A stretch of DNA of 64,000 nt from Carya illinoinensis. Taxonomy: Eukaryota; Streptophyta; Magnoliopsida; Fagales; Juglandaceae. The translations under genes and the position numbers were made by a program. Shown piece after piece: positions 1 to 12,914 of the stretch; the stretch's first letter is position 1; the number at the start of each line of letters is the position of its first letter. The DNA lies in NCBI RefSeq assembly GCF_018687715.1, contig NC_056766.1, positions 37,729,433 through 37,793,432 of the forward strand. Reading direction: 5' to 3'. The notes under the pieces were generated by a model, which saw only the letters and a list, made by a program, of their open reading frames with translations, ran no database searches and had not been told where the DNA came from.

Positions 1-1368
1 AGAATAAGGGTAGACAAAGAGAAGGAACAACACAAAGTACAAAGTGAAAGAAAAAAAAATGACGACAAAGAATAATAAAGAAGGAGAAATGAATTAGGTT
101 GACAGAATAATAATCAAGACGTGGGGGAGACAAAGCCAAAGGGGAAGTGTCACGTGGTAAAAGAAAGGACTCAAAATCACGAGATTTGCGTTGCACGAAG
201 CAACGTGTGAAAGTGTGTCTAGTAAACCATTGACGCACACTAGAAAAACGATGCATGTCTAGGAAGAAGGGTCATGATAGGAATCCAAAAAATGAAACTT
301 CTTGCCATCACACGTGTGTCTAGAGTTTTTGGGATAACTGTTAGGTAAAAGTATGTGCCAAGGGAGAGGAAAGATCGATATGCAACCAAAGTGATGTGCA
401 CGAGAATTTTACATGAAATAAGGCAAGAAAGGGTTGAAATCTAATAAAACGCATCGTTTGGGAAACCAGATGACAAGTTAGGAGACGCCGTGGTAGACAA
501 AGACTCCTACCTGATAAGGTTTATCTCATGAGAGATTTACGCTAATGAAACAAGTCCAACGAAGACAACTTCACTTGTGGGACACCATCATCTCCAATGT
601 TGTGTTCAAAAGGATGGATTTTCCTTGTTGGGCACCCCAAATCCTATAAACATACACTTAGGCATGCATTACAGAGATCTAGATTCAGTTTGAGACTCCA
701 GCTTCTCTCGCTAACTTAACCATCAAAGGCATCATCTATTGTATTCAATTAATGTGGTATTTTTGTTTCCTAGGAGGCTATTTGGAGCAATGTAGGTACT
801 GCAAAAAATTATCTCAATAGTAACAATAGCCCAATCTTATTGATCAATACTCACTTGTGATAGAGTAATAACTTATACAAAGAGAGCAAAGGGGTTACAA
901 TAAGAAATCCCAATACTAGACTCTTAGGAAAAACCCATTATTAGAAATAACCAAAATTGAAGATACAATAAGATGCCACTAAAAGAGAAAAGACCTCCAC
1001 TTAATGTTGAAAGCGAGGAATAACTGCACCGTTTAGAACAAAAAAATCAACCATATGTTTAGGAGTCAAGGATGGAGGAGATAGATGAAGAGAAAGAAGG
1101 ACTATCGCATGCGAAATTAGGGATTGGAATGAAGGAGATGGGGAAGGAGATGTAGCTCAAATGCGAATGGGGCAGGGAAATGGGACCAAGGAATGGAGGA
1201 GGAGATTCTAAGTTCATGAAATGCACTTGTATAGGGAAAATTATCGAGACACACCGTTTCATTTTAGTCATTCTCGCTTGCCAACGTTCCATGAATTTGG
1301 CTTTTTCTCTATCGCCCATCCATTGATACGCCTTGTTTCATTTTTGAGTTGGCATGCCAGGTTGGGTT
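1..1368. repeat. Dispersed repeat R1, copy A, left part (split by C1)
   Basis: This stretch aligns almost throughout with 16450-17800; position 1 corresponds to 16450, so the repeat may run out of the window to the left. The shared sequence resumes at 6045 after the copia element C1. It has no convincing reading frame; the short minus-strand frame near 1059-1319 lies in repeat sequence and is not conserved as a protein in copy B. In the minus direction copy B leads straight into a decayed gypsy-type ORF, so R1 may be an LTR or 5' region of a large minus-strand element. I could not find clear TG..CA ends or a primer-binding site, so the class is open. Confidence 0.75.
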
Positions 1369-1617
1369 TATTAATATAAATAAAATAAAGTATTCCACCT
1401 CAGCAAAAGTTCTAGAATCTTCAGGAATAAATCATTAGCTGTATATTCTGTTAGGTAGTATTGTCCATTGTAACATATTTCATTCTCTGTACTGCACTAC
1501 GTCCATTATTCTACTTGTAACTGATTGCCTATATAAAGGCATACATAATACTGAATACTGTGTGCAAGGATTTTATTCATACAGAAAGCAATGTATTCTA
1601 TTTTCTTTCTTCTGATA
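1369..1617 (+). repeat. C1 5' LTR
   Basis: This 249-bp LTR runs from TATTAA to GATA. It contains a TATA-like stretch (CCTATATAAAGG near 1530-1541) that is the likely retroelement promoter. The primer-binding site follows directly at 1618. Confidence 0.9.
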
Positions 1618-1669
1618 TGGCATCAGAGCTGCTGACTAGCAATCTCTCGATCCATCCCTCAATCCCACC

Positions 1670-4600
1670 ATGACTACTCTAACACCTTCTTCTTCCTCTT
1701 CCTCCATAGTCATTATCAAGTTAATCCAGGATAATTACCTTTTATGGAAAGTGCAAATTTCCGCTTACCTCAAAGGGCAAGATCTATTTTCCCTTGTTGA
1801 TTGAAATCAAATCATTCCCCTCAAATATCTCCCAATCGATCCCACTGTAGAGTCTACTACTACACTCAAAACCAATCCTGATTTCCTTCCTTGGCAGAAA
1901 ACTAATTAGTTCATCCTCAGTGTTTTATTTTCTTCTCTTACAGAGTCTGTTATAGGACATGTTGCCTCGGTAAAAACCTCAAGAGAGCTATGGCTCACTC
2001 TGGAATCTATGTTTAGCTCACTCTCTCAGGCTAAAGAATTCCATATTAGATTCCAGCTCACCAACTTATCCAAAAATGAACAATTGGTTACTGAGTTCTT
2101 CAGTAAAGTCCGAATGTTAGCTAATACTCTTGCTGCTACCAGAAGTCCTCTCTCTAACAAAGAACTCGTTACTTACCTTCTTAATGGTCTTGGCCTTACA
2201 TATGAGTCTTTTGTTATCTCAATAACTACTAGATCAGATCCTATCACTCCTCAAGAATTGTATCACCTTCTTCTTATTCATGAAACCAGGCTGTCTTATA
2301 ATTCTCGCAATATCAACTCTTCTTTTTCTCTCCAACCTTTGGTCAATTTAAGTACTGGACAGTACCGTGATCAACGAGGGAGAGGCACTTATAGGGGGAA
2401 TCATGGTAGCCGTGGTCAAAACAGAGGGTCTTATAGAGGTCGCTCTTCCCAGCCTTTTCAATATTCACCCTCAAACACTTTCCAAAACAATTACTCACCA
2501 TCAAACACCAACCGCCACATCTGTCAAGTATGTTCTAAACCAGGTCACGTAGCTTTACAATGCCACTATAGGTTTAACCATGCTTATCAGTATGAACCAC
2601 CTCAGTCATTCACTGCAAACTACACCTCTTCCACTTCACTGGCCGATCCAACTTGGTATCCAGATTCCGCTGCTACCCACCACCTCACCCATGACCTCTC
2701 CAAGTTAAATATATTCTATGACCCATACACAGGACATGACCAAATTTTTGTTGGCAACGGGAATGGACTACCTGTTGAAAACATTGGTGACTCCTCTTTT
2801 CTCTCTAACTCCTCCTCTTTTCACATACATCATTTGCTTCATGTACCTACTATTACAAAAAACTTGGTCTCAGTTTCTCAATTTTGCATTGACAATAATT
2901 GCATTTTTGAATTCCATTCCAATCATTTCAATGTCAAGGACAACACAACTGGGAAGCTCCTCATCAACGGTCCAACCCGTGATGGTCTATACCACTTTCC
3001 ACCTCTGTCGCACTCCTCTTCTCCAACAGCTCTTCTTGGTGAACGCATTTCCCTCAGCCAATGGCACCGAAGACTTGGTCATCCCACTCTTGATTTGGTC
3101 TCCCGTGTGTTGCACTCCAACCATTTGCCATATTTTCCCACTAAGTCACAGTTTACTTGCCCAAAATGTCCACTTGCAAAAGCACGGCAATTGCCTTTTT
3201 CTTCTAGTTTAGTTCACAATGTTGGGCCATTAGAATTAATTTGGGCCGATGTTTGGGGCCTAGCTCCTATTGCGTCCAGAAATGGGTTTAAATATTATTT
3301 ATCCATAGTTGATCATTACACAATGTTCTCATGGATTTTTCCCTTGAAATATAAATCTGATGTTTTGTCAACTTTCACTTCTTTCATTACCTTTGCAGAA
3401 TGTTTCTTTAATAATAAAATAATAACTCTTCAAACTGATGCTGGTGGGGAATTCCGTTCTCTCACTCCAATATGCAAAAATCTTGGTATTATTCACAGAT
3501 TTTCATGTCCACATACCCACCAACAAAATGGGTTTATTGAACGCAAATATAGGCACATTGTAGAAACTGGGCTTATTCTCTTAGCCCAGGCCTCCTTACC
3601 TTTTTCATTTTGGGATGATGCGTTCGAAACAACTACTTATTTAATTAACTTACTTCCCACTCCAATTCTAAAAAATAAATCTCCATATCTTATGGTCTAT
3701 CACAAACTACCGGATTACTCTTTCCTTAAGATTTTTGGATATGAGTGTTGGCCTAATCTTCATCTTTATAATCATCACAAATTAGATTTTCGGTCCACTT
3801 CATGCATTTTTCTTGGTTATAGTACACCCACAAAGGCTACAAATGTCTCGATCCCAAAACAAATCGCCTCTATATCTCTAGAGATGTTTTCTTTGTTGAA
3901 ACCAACTTTCCGTACAACAAACACAACAATTCCACTCCAACTTCAAACAATAATCCCACGATTTCTATCCCTTGCATTTTACCATCCATCTTGGGCCCAC
4001 CTCCCCTCTCATCCACTAGCCCTACTGCACGTCCATTACCTTCTAACAACCCAAACTCCACACCAATTCTTCCGTTGCACAACACAAACCCAAGCCCCTC
4101 CCACACACAACATAATCTAACTCCCACTCAACCCATTACATCTCCTACCCAATATGAACAGCCTTCGTCATCTTCCCCAGAATCCTCCCCTACACCATTG
4201 CCCTTACCGCGCATGATACCTCCACGCTCCCCCATTATCACCCGATCCCAGACCCTTTCTTCCTGTCCCTGTGTATTCAATGATGGCACCATTTCTTATC
4301 CAACCCAAAATTGTTTCATTTCTACCAAAATCATTCCCGATGAACCATTGTCATTTGCCCTAGCCTCAAAATTCCCAGAATGGCAAGATGCCATGACTTC
4401 TGAATACCAAGCCCTGGTTCGGACCCACACATGGTCACTTGTTCCCCTACAGATGCTTCTAATCTCATTGGTTGCAGGTGGGTGTTCAAAACAAAATTGA
4501 AGTCGGACAGTTCGATTGAAAGGAGAAAGGCTTGGCTTGTTGCGAAAGGATTTCATCAACAACCTGGCGTGGATTACACAGAGACCTTTAGTCCAGTTGT

Positions 4601-5861
4601 AAAGCCTACTACTATTCGGTTAGTCCTCTCACTTGCCATTTCTCAAAACTGGTCCCTCAGACAAATTGATATCCAAAATGCTTTTCTTCATAGAAGGCTG
4701 AATGAGACTGTTTATATGCAACAACCCCTTGGTTTTTTGGATTCCAATCATCTTGATTATGTGTGTAAACTTCACAAGGTCATCTATGGTCTCAAATAGG
4801 CACCATGTGGCTGGTTCTCTGAACTAAGCAACTATCTTTACTTTAGTTTACGTTGATGACATGATTATTGCTTCCTCATCCCCTGTTGCTACGGATCAAT
4901 TTCTTGAGGCTCTTGGTCGATTTTTTCCTGTGAAAGATTTGGGATGCTTGTATTTTCTTGGGTTGGAATTAGACTATTTACCAGATGGTACACTTCTATC
5001 ACAGAGAAAATATATTTCTAACATTCTTAGTAAGACAAATATGACTGATGCAAATCCCATTTCATCCGCCATGTTAGGGTCCGTTAAGCTCTCAAAATTT
5101 GATTCTCCCTCATTTGATAATCCTACCCTGTTTAGAAGTGTAGTTGGAAGCCTCCAACACCTATCCCTGACTAGACCAGATATTTCATTTTCTGTGGATA
5201 AAGTTTGCCAATTTATGCATGATCCTAAACTCACACATTGGATTCTAAGGTATCTCAAATCTTCTATTAATCATGGTCTCTTTTTTACAAAAACTTCTAA
5301 TCTTACTTTCCATGCTTATTCGGATGCTAATTGGGCGAGTTGTCCCGATGATCGACAGTCCACTGGAGGATTTGCATCTTTTTGGGCCATCACCTGATAT
5401 CATGGAGCTCCAGTAAACAAAACACAGTTGCTAGATCAAGCGCAGAGGCTGAGTACCACTCCTTAGCAACCACTACAACTAAGCTCATTTGGTTACAAAC
5501 CTTGATCAAAGAACTTGGCTTCTCTCTTCATCATCCACCTATTCTATGGTGTGATAATCTTGGTGCGACATATCTCACTTCTAATCCAGTCTATCACTCC
5601 CGTACCAAGCATATGGATATAGACTTTCATTTTGTTTTAGACCAAGTCGCTGCCAAGACATTGCAAGTTTCTTTTTGTAGCAACAATGACCAGCTCACAG
5701 ATGTCTTTACCAAGTTGCTGGTTGCGATCAAGTTTTCCTCTCTACGAACGAGTCTCAATGTGTGTGACACCCCATTGGACTCGCGGGGCCGTATTAACAT
5801 AAATAAAATAAAGCATTCCACCTCAGCAAAAGTTCTAGAATCTTCAGGAATAAATCATTAG
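1670..5861 (+). pseudogene. C1 gag-pol, broken
   Basis: The gag start is the ATG at 1670, 41 bases after the primer-binding site. An in-frame TGA at 1802-1804 and a TAG near 1907 break the N-terminal part. The long open stretch 2009-4120 holds the rest of Gag, a CCHC zinc knuckle (C-X2-C-X4-H-X4-C at about residues 172-185 of that stretch), a protease motif DSAATHH, the GAG-pre-integrase motif HRRLGHP and an integrase core with its acidic residues in ADVWG, TDAGGEF and FIERKYR. The frame shifts near 3826 and again near 4445. Reverse transcriptase continues to a TAG at 4797. A deletion then removes some tens of codons before the YVDDM box (about 4849-4863). RNase H ([25 protein letters not shown]) occupies about 5400-5760. 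The product would package and integrate element RNA, but this copy cannot encode it whole. Confidence 0.9.
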
Positions 5862-6039
5862 TTGTATATTCTGTTAGGTAGTATTGTCCATTGTAACATA
5901 TTTCATTCTCTGTACTGCACTACGTCCATTTTTCTGCTTGTATCCGAATGCCTATATAAAGGCATACATAATACTGAATACTGTGTGCAAGCATTTTATT
6001 CATACAGAATGCAATGTATTCTACTTTCTTTCTTTGATA
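5792..6039 (+). repeat. C1 3' LTR
   Basis: This 248-bp partner of the 5' LTR is preceded by a short purine-rich tract (GCGGGG, about 5783-5788). About twelve differences from the 5' LTR were counted by eye. The target duplication GGGTT follows at 6040-6044. Confidence 0.9.
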
Positions 6040-6165
6040 GGGTTCGTCCACAAGTTTATTTGCAAAATGGACCGAATCTAAATTTTTTCTTATTTTAAAA
6101 ATAATTAGCATCAAGGCTTGTAGGAGTGTTTAGGGCTTTAGATTTTTCCTTCTTAAAAAGAATTC
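6040..6165. repeat. Dispersed repeat R1, copy A, right part
   Basis: This resumes the R1 sequence interrupted by C1 and matches 17808-17925 with scattered substitutions. Similarity fades between about 6155 and 6170, which marks the right end of the repeat. Confidence 0.75.
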
Positions 6166-8369
6166 TGCTACATACATTCACTTTTGCATAACTCTTCTGC
6201 TGTTGTTTACCCCAACTTTAGGTTGTCCAACCATCTCTGTCGGTTGCTATTCTGGGGTGTTTCCCCATGGTTGTTTCTCTTTTTTGTGTATTCATTATAC
6301 CTTGCTTAAGAGTCAAGACCCTCCAAGTTTGCCAACATGTTGTGTTGTGTTAAACACATGATGTTGTTGGAATAAACTTCCCTCTCTTTTTCTCTGATCT
6401 GATGTTGGTTTTTCTTCCACTAAACTGTAGCTCTGCGATGGATAGAGAATGAAACTAATGTAACAATAAGCCGCAAGGACTGTTTTGATGGATACTTGGG
6501 TTCAACTGAGGCTGATGGTTCAAATGTTTTTGTGGATTGGGTGAAGAATAATCAGATCAAATCTATAAGTGCTTAAGATAATAATTCCTTTAAGAGCTAT
6601 TCTTCCTAATTGTTTGATCTTATTATTGATTATGTTTTTTATTTGTGTTACATGCATACATGAGTTTATGCATCATGTTGGGCTATACATGGCAAAAGAA
6701 AGGGAAGCAAAAATAGCCAGTGAAGTGTCATTCAATGCACCAAAGATAACAGCCAGGCCATGAGCTAGGATGTTGCATTACTCAACTAAATCTTGTGTCT
6801 GAAATATATATGGATACATGGAGCCTTGGAGGTTATTGAGCACATTGGAGGCATAGTCAGAAATTGCATCAACATCTTCGGTATTAAAAATATAAGAGTA
6901 AATTGTGTTTTTAATACTACGCATGTTGCTTGAATCTTTTACTAATATAGTCAATGATATATCTTTTATATATTATATAAAGGTATTCCCAAAAGGCATA
7001 AATTTATTTGTTAATATTAATTCTCGATAAAGTTATAATTGAAGTATAAAGAATCTATTTTGTCAAAAATTACAAAAATGTTTTTTAATAAAAAAAAAAG
7101 TCAAAATTTTAATTATCTTAAAACAAATTGTTCCCTAACCATCACGAAATGATTATTTTGGTGACAAGTGATGACTTTTCCAACCACAAAATATTTAATG
7201 TGACCGATAAAAAAACATTTTTCGAGACAAACTAATTCATCCCAAAAATGCAAATTTTGTCCCAAATTAGTTTTTGGGACAAAGTCCACCCAACTCATTC
7301 AAATAAGAAACAAGTCTCAGGACAAAAGTATTTCATATCTAAATCTCGTCCGAACATCTTACAATGCATTCTAACAAAGAACCATGTTTGAACAATTGTG
7401 AACGGAGTCTATTATTCAAACAGAATATATCAAAATCCAAATGGCTTCAAATGCATTCCAAGAGATTGTGTGAGGGGCTCGCTAGCACAAGGGGACAGAC
7501 CACCAATGCGGTTGATTAGTGGAAAGAAAGATTAGGAACACTCCATTGGTTGGTGAAGAAAATTGTTGTGGGTTCTGCAACGTGCAGCTAATCCACCATA
7601 TGGGCGAGCAAGTACCTTGTAGACGTCCTGACAGATATCTCCCAGACCGAGGCAGAGATGAGTGTCTCCCCTCATGGTAGGTGAGCTAGAAAAGTTGCAA
7701 CCATGAGCTAGAAAAGAGATGAAGAGACTAGTAGCTTTAATGAGAGAAGAGCTAGTTGCCAAGATGAGCAAGGGTTACAAAAAATGTTGTGATAGATATG
7801 AGAGTTTTCCAGAACAACACAATAGATGCCTTAAAGAGTGGCAGTGTCATATGCAAAAGCCTACACTCCACTTGAAGAGTCACATCCAAAGATGTGTCAG
7901 AAGGACGTATAACAGTTCCGCCCTATAAAAGAGACATGGATATGGGACAAAATCTCACTTTCACAATCTTAGATACCTGAGACCTCGTAGAGCCAAATTA
8001 TTCAAAAGAAGCAAGGAAGGAACGACGCGAATGAGTAGCGAGCCCAACGATATTAGGTAGATTAGTTTCTAATATAGGATTGAGGAATGTAAAGTGAATG
8101 TTGTATGTAAAAGGCATTCACAATTTTCTGTAACCTCTCCCCCTCCCCTTTCTGACATAAATAAATCTATTTTGAATCATTATATTTATCTTATATTTAG
8201 TTCTTATTTTTCAAGATTTTGAATATGTCTGTTGTTTATCACTCTTTCGTGATCGTCGCATCTCTTCTTATAATAGATGTAAAGTTTATTAGTAAGATTA
8301 AAGATTTAATTCGTCCTTCATGAGTTTTGCTATTTTTCATGAGGCAATATCTTCAATATGACCCTAGTG
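6166..8369. other. Unassigned intergenic sequence
   Basis: No complete gene is visible here. It contains one exon-like fragment (6431-6576, listed separately). A perfect 9-bp inverted repeat, TTTGTCCCA/TGGGACAAA, lies at 7256-7264 and 7275-7283. A CTATAAAAG box near 7922 sits inside LTR-like sequence (about 7440-8200) whose ends I could not define. The short frames in this stretch show no recognisable domain. Confidence 0.5.
6431..6576 (+). pseudogene. Exon-like gene fragment, terminal exon with stop
   Basis: A pyrimidine-rich tract ends in an AG at 6429-6430, as at a splice acceptor. It is followed by 47 open codons (phase 2, from 6433) ending in TAA at 6574-6576. The peptide includes KDCFDGYLGSTEADG and VDWVKNNQ, has mixed composition, and does not look like retroelement protein. 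I do not recognise the family and see no upstream exon, because the sequence to the left is repeat R1. It may be a captured or orphaned last exon of a host gene. This rests on coding-like appearance only. Confidence 0.35.

Positions 8370-8433
<64 letters not shown>
8370..8433. repeat. (CT)n microsatellite
   Basis: This is an uninterrupted run of about 31 CT dinucleotides. Frames reading through it on either strand encode only Ser-Leu or Arg-Glu repeats and are not genes. Confidence 0.98.
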
Positions 8434-8435
<2 letters not shown>

Positions 8436-8683
8436 GTAAAAAATCAATGGCCCCAGATCTAATTTTCACCAAAGAGGGAGGAGGCATCAGCTTCCTTCTC
8501 CTCATCTCTCTCATTCCCTCATTCCTCCATTCACCCACATTGTTTATCAATATTTCTTTTGCTTAGTTTTATTTTTCTTTCTTCACTGTCGAAAAGATAG
8601 ATATACAGCTTTCCGACAACTCCCGAAGACATGTGCAACACAAGTAGATACACAGGTTGAAAATTGTTCTGAGAAAAATGGTG

Positions 8684-9182
8684 TGTTGAAGATATGCCAA
8701 GCCTTTCTCCTCAGCGACTTGCCATTTGTCCATGTACTTGTATTTTTCATTAATGGCATTCTTTGTAATATTGGGTAAATGGCAATTCTGTAATTACTTA
8801 GTTTTATATATAAAGGCATGTGAGCCTTTCGTGATGGGTGAGTCCAAATATTTTCTTTTCTCCTTCATTCATGAAGCCGCCATCCTCTGGAGAGAAACAG
8901 ATAGTTTGAAATCCTAGTTTTATCAAGATTAAATCAGCACTTGAAGTGAAGATCAAGTGCAAGAAATGTGTGGTTTCGTTAGAGGATAATACGAGAAAGC
9001 CACTGATATAAGGTGATTTTAGATTTCTAAAGTGTTTAAAATATAAAACTAAACTGATCACATTAATCATTTAATTTTCTTGGAGTTTTGGTTGTCTTTT
9101 GTTCAAATTAATTGCATATTACAACTAGTTATATTAATTTAGTTATTTGAGTATTTGTTGTGAGAGGACTGAAAATATAACA
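8684..9182 (+). repeat. C2 5' LTR
   Basis: This 499-bp LTR has a TATA-like box (TATATATAAAGG near 8806-8817). Between about 8950 and 9015 it differs completely from the 3' LTR, although the flanks of that block match. Confidence 0.92.
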
Positions 9183-9204
9183 AGTGGTATCAAAGCCAGG
9201 TTCG

Positions 9205-10095
9205 ATGGGGACTGCAAGGTTCAATATCGAAGCGTTTGATGGAAAGAATGACTTTGGGCTGTGGAGGATCAAGATGAACGCCATTCTCACTCAACAAGGT
9301 CTCCAAGAAGCTCTTCTTGGAGAAAAAGAAAACGGAATCTACTGAAGAGAAGGATAAAAAAGAAATCTCGAGGAAGGCTCACAGCGCACTCATTCTTTCT
9401 CTCGGAGATAAAGTTCTGAGGGAGGTAGCCAATGAAGACACCGCTGCTAGAATTTGGTTGAAATTAGAGAGCCTCTACATGACAAAATCTTTGGCCAACT
9501 GACTGTACAAGAAAATAAAGCTCTATACATTCAATATGTCCGCAGGTATATCGATTTCTGACCATCTCGATTCTTTTAATAAAATTATTTTAGATTTGGC
9601 TAATATTGATATTAAAATTGATGATGAAGATCAAACAATTTTATTGTTGAGTTCTTTGGATAATACTTATGCTAATTTGAAAGAGACCATGATGTATGGG
9701 AGGGAAACACTAACCTTAGATGAGGTTTAGGCCGTATTACACTCCAAAGAATTACAAGTCATGTCTGAAATAAAATCTGAAGCTGGGGAGGGTTTGACTG
9801 TGATGGAGAGAGCGTAAAAAAGATGTCAAAAGGAAAAGAATAATCAAAACAATGTGAGGGATAGATCCAAGTCTAAAGGGAAGCAATTAAAATGCTTCCT
9901 GTGTCACAAAGAGGGGCATTTCAAAAGAGATTGCCCAGATAAGAGATCTAACAAAAGAAATGGGTCTAAGGAGGAGGGGGATGCCTTGGTTGTGAGTGAT
10001 GGGTATGAGAGTGCCAAGGTTCTAAATGTGTCAAATGTTGATTCAGGAAAAGAATTGATCCTTGATTCAAGATATTCTTTTCGCATGTCCTAATA
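9205..10095 (+). pseudogene. C2 gag and start of protease, broken
   Basis: The ATG at 9205 lies eight bases after the primer-binding site. The first frame runs into a stop near 9340, while the continuation is open in another frame from before 9317, so there is a frameshift. A TGA near 9500 and a TAG near 9728 follow. The zinc knuckle CFLCHKEGHFKRDC (C-X2-C-X4-H-X4-C) is intact near 9894-9935. The protease active site that normally reads DSG reads DSR here (LILDSRYSF, about 10060), so the catalytic motif is damaged. Gag would coat the element RNA. Confidence 0.85.
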
Positions 10096-10135
10096 AAACA
10101 TGGTTTGAAACCTTCACTAGTTTAGATGGGGGTTT

Positions 10136-12830
10136 GTGATGCTTGGCAACAATAAGTCTTGTAAAATCCAGGGTATAGGGTCGGTGAGACTAAGGCTTCA
10201 TGATGGTATTGAAAGACTCTTAACTAAGGTTAGATACATACCTGAATTAAAAGGGAACCTAATCTCACTCGGTGTGTTAGACCTATCCGGGTACACTTTT
10301 AGATCTGAATTTGAATCTTTGAGGGTTGCTAAGGGTTCACTTATTGTAATGCAAGGAGTCATTAAAAATGGCTTGGATACCCTCATTGGGAAAACTGTTA
10401 TAGGTGAGGTTTCTTCTATCCTAGAGAAGGCTGAGGATAGGTTATTCTATGGCACAAAAGGTTAGGTCACGTGAGTCATAAGGGATTGTTAGAACTCCAT
10501 AAACAGGGGTTGTTAGGTGAGAAAAAACTAGAAAATTTACCTTTTTGTGAGGATTGCATCCTTGGGAAAGCTAAAAAGGTAAGCTTTAAAATAGCCACTC
10601 ACACTACAAAACAAACCCTAGACTATGTGCACTCGGACCTTTGGGGTCCAGCACAGGTCAATTCACATGGAGGGGGAAGTTATTTCTTCTCTATAATTGA
10701 TGACTATTCCAGAAAAATGTGGCTGTACATTCTTAAAAATAAGCGTGACACTTTTGAGAAATTCAAGGAATGGAAGAAATTGGTAGAAACTCAAGTAGGA
10801 AGAAAGGTTAAGAAATTAAGAACTGATAATGGGCTTAAGTATCTCTCAAGTGAATTCAATCAATTATGTAAGAAGGAGGGTATGGCTAGGCATAAAATGG
10901 TAAGGGAAACCCCTCAACAGAATTGTCTAGCCGAGAGGATGAATAGGACCATATTGGAGAGAGTTAAATGCTTACTATCAAACTTGGGACTCCCTATGTC
11001 TTTTTGGGTTGAAGCTGCGACAACTGCAGTCCATTTAATTAATAGAAGTCCTTCATCAGCCATATAGATTAAGACTCCTTAAGAAATGTGGACTGGAAAA
11101 CCTTCTAACTATGACTACTTGAGGGTGTTTGGGTGTGTTGCATATGCTTATACCCAAACTGATAAACTAGAATTAAGAGCTATGAAATGTATCTTTGTAG
11201 GGTACCCTAAGGGAGTAAAAGGGTACAAATTATGGATTAATGAGCTAGGAATACAAAAATGTATCATTAGTAGAGATGTGGTCTTTAATGAACATGAAAT
11301 GGTTCAGGTTAAAACTAAAAGACTTGAACCCACTCAGGATACTAACTTGGAGAAGATACATGAACCCACTCAGGCCATGGATGAGGAAATGGATTCTTTG
11401 AAAAAGAATCATACTTAGAAAATGGTTGTTAAGCTTGAAAAGGCTAAGTTGGTAGGGTCTAAATGGATCTACAAAAGGAAAGAGGGCATACCTGAAGTTG
11501 AGGGTCCTAAGTATAAGGCTAGGTTGGTAGTAAAGGGATTCACTCAAAGGGAAGTGATAGATTTTAATGAAATTTTTTCACCTGTTGTTAAACATAGTTC
11601 AATAAGGTTAATTATATCCTATACTGCTTATGAAGATTTACACTTAGAGCAATTAGATGTAAAAATAGATTTCTTGCACGGTGAACTAGATGAGACTATT
11701 TACATGTAACCCCCTGAGGGTTATGTAAATAAGTCCAACACTGGTCATGTATGTTTACTTAATAAATCTTTGTATGGACTTAAACAGTCCCCAAGGTAAT
11801 GGTACAAAAGATTAGACTCTCATATGTTGGACAATGGGTTTAAAAGGAGTCATTATGATAGCTGTCTGTATTTTAGGCATTCTGGGAACCACATTATCTA
11901 CCTACTCTTATATGTAGATGACATGCTTATAGCATGTAGGGATGATGATCTAATTGAAGAAGTCAAGTGTATATTGAAAACAAAATTTGAGATAAAGGAA
12001 CTTGGGCCAGCTAAGATGATATTAGGTATGGAAATAGTTAGAGATAGGAAAAGAAGGCTTCTTTATCTAATTTAAAACCTGTTAGCACACCAATAGGACA
12101 ACATTCAAAACTGTCCATAAGTCAAGCTCTTAAAACCGAGAAAGACATTAGACTTATGCAAGGTATATCCTATGCAAGCATGGTGGGAAGCATCATGTAT
12201 GCTATGATGTGCTCTAGACCTGACTTAAGCTATGCTGTTAGCATGGTAAGTAGGTTTATGACTAATCCTGGGAAGCCACATTGGCATGCTATAAAGTGGG
12301 TATTCCAGTACTTAATTGGAACACAGTGTTTAGGTTTAAAGTTTGGAGGGAATGTGCAACAGGGGAGTGAGTTAGAGGGATTTGTGGATTCTGACTATGC
12401 TGCTAATTTGGATACCAGAAAGTCTTTATCTAGGTATGTATTTATAGCATTTGGAGGGACTATTAGTTGGAAAGCTAATTTACAATCTGTAGTTGCTTTA
12501 TCAACAACTGAAGCTGAATATATTGTTATGACAGAAGCAATAAAAGAGGTTATGTAGTTAAATGGTTTTTCACATGAATTAGGCATAGTTAAAGGGGTTA
12601 TCACAACTGTGATAACCAAAGCACTATACATCTTGCCAAGAATTCGGAATACCACGAAAGGTCTAAACACATAGACATTCAACTTCATTTTGTAAGGGAT
12701 GTAATAGCATCTGAAGAGGTTAAAGTAGAAAAAATTTCAACTGAGGAAAACCCTTCTGATATGATGACAAAATCCCTACCAGCTACCAAGTTTAGGCATT
12801 GCCTAAATTTGATTAATATGGAGAGCTATT
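10136..12830 (+). pseudogene. C2 pol (protease end, integrase, RT, RNase H), broken
   Basis: The end of the protease domain is followed by the pre-integrase zinc region (CEDCILGKAKKVSF) and an integrase core. The expected acidic residues are visible in HSDLWGP, RTDNGLKY and LAERMNRT. Reverse transcriptase follows in pieces (KWIYKRKEG, VKIDFLHGELDETIYM, YVDDMLIA near 11912). RNase H has the motifs STTEAEYIV and the expected histidine-rich tail. Stops at about 10465, 11065, 11418, 11709 and 12075, plus frameshifts, interrupt it. The region from about 12075 to 12155 appears deleted relative to related pol genes. Confidence 0.88.
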
Positions 12831-12914
12831 AGAGCTCAGATTACTTTGCAGGAACAATCTAGAGGAAGAAGAAGACCACTTTGCAAGGATAAAAGACTTG
12901 ACAAGGTGGAGATT

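Larger units (their letters stand above)
1369..6039 (+). mobile_element. C1: Ale-like Ty1/copia LTR retrotransposon, degenerate
   Basis: Two LTRs of about 249 and 248 bp (about 5% different by eye) flank a gag-pol region of copia order (Gag, protease, integrase, reverse transcriptase, RNase H). The element is bounded by the direct duplication GGGTT at 1364-1368 and 6040-6044. Removing the element and one duplication restores the uninterrupted sequence seen in R1 copy B near 17787-17835, which fixes both ends. The primer-binding site TGGCATCAGAGC (1618-1629, initiator tRNA-Met type) follows the 5' LTR. The LTRs begin with TA rather than TG. Stops, frameshifts and a deletion make it non-autonomous. 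Confidence 0.95.

Noticed and set aside
7256..7283. TTTGTCCCA/TGGGACAAA hairpin as a terminator or MITE end
   Set aside because: It is short, has no flanking duplication and no adjacent gene; it could be part of a decayed DNA transposon but cannot be supported.
8327..8566. Frames on both strands over the (CT)n tract
   Set aside because: They are mostly Ser-Leu or Arg-Glu repeats created by the microsatellite.
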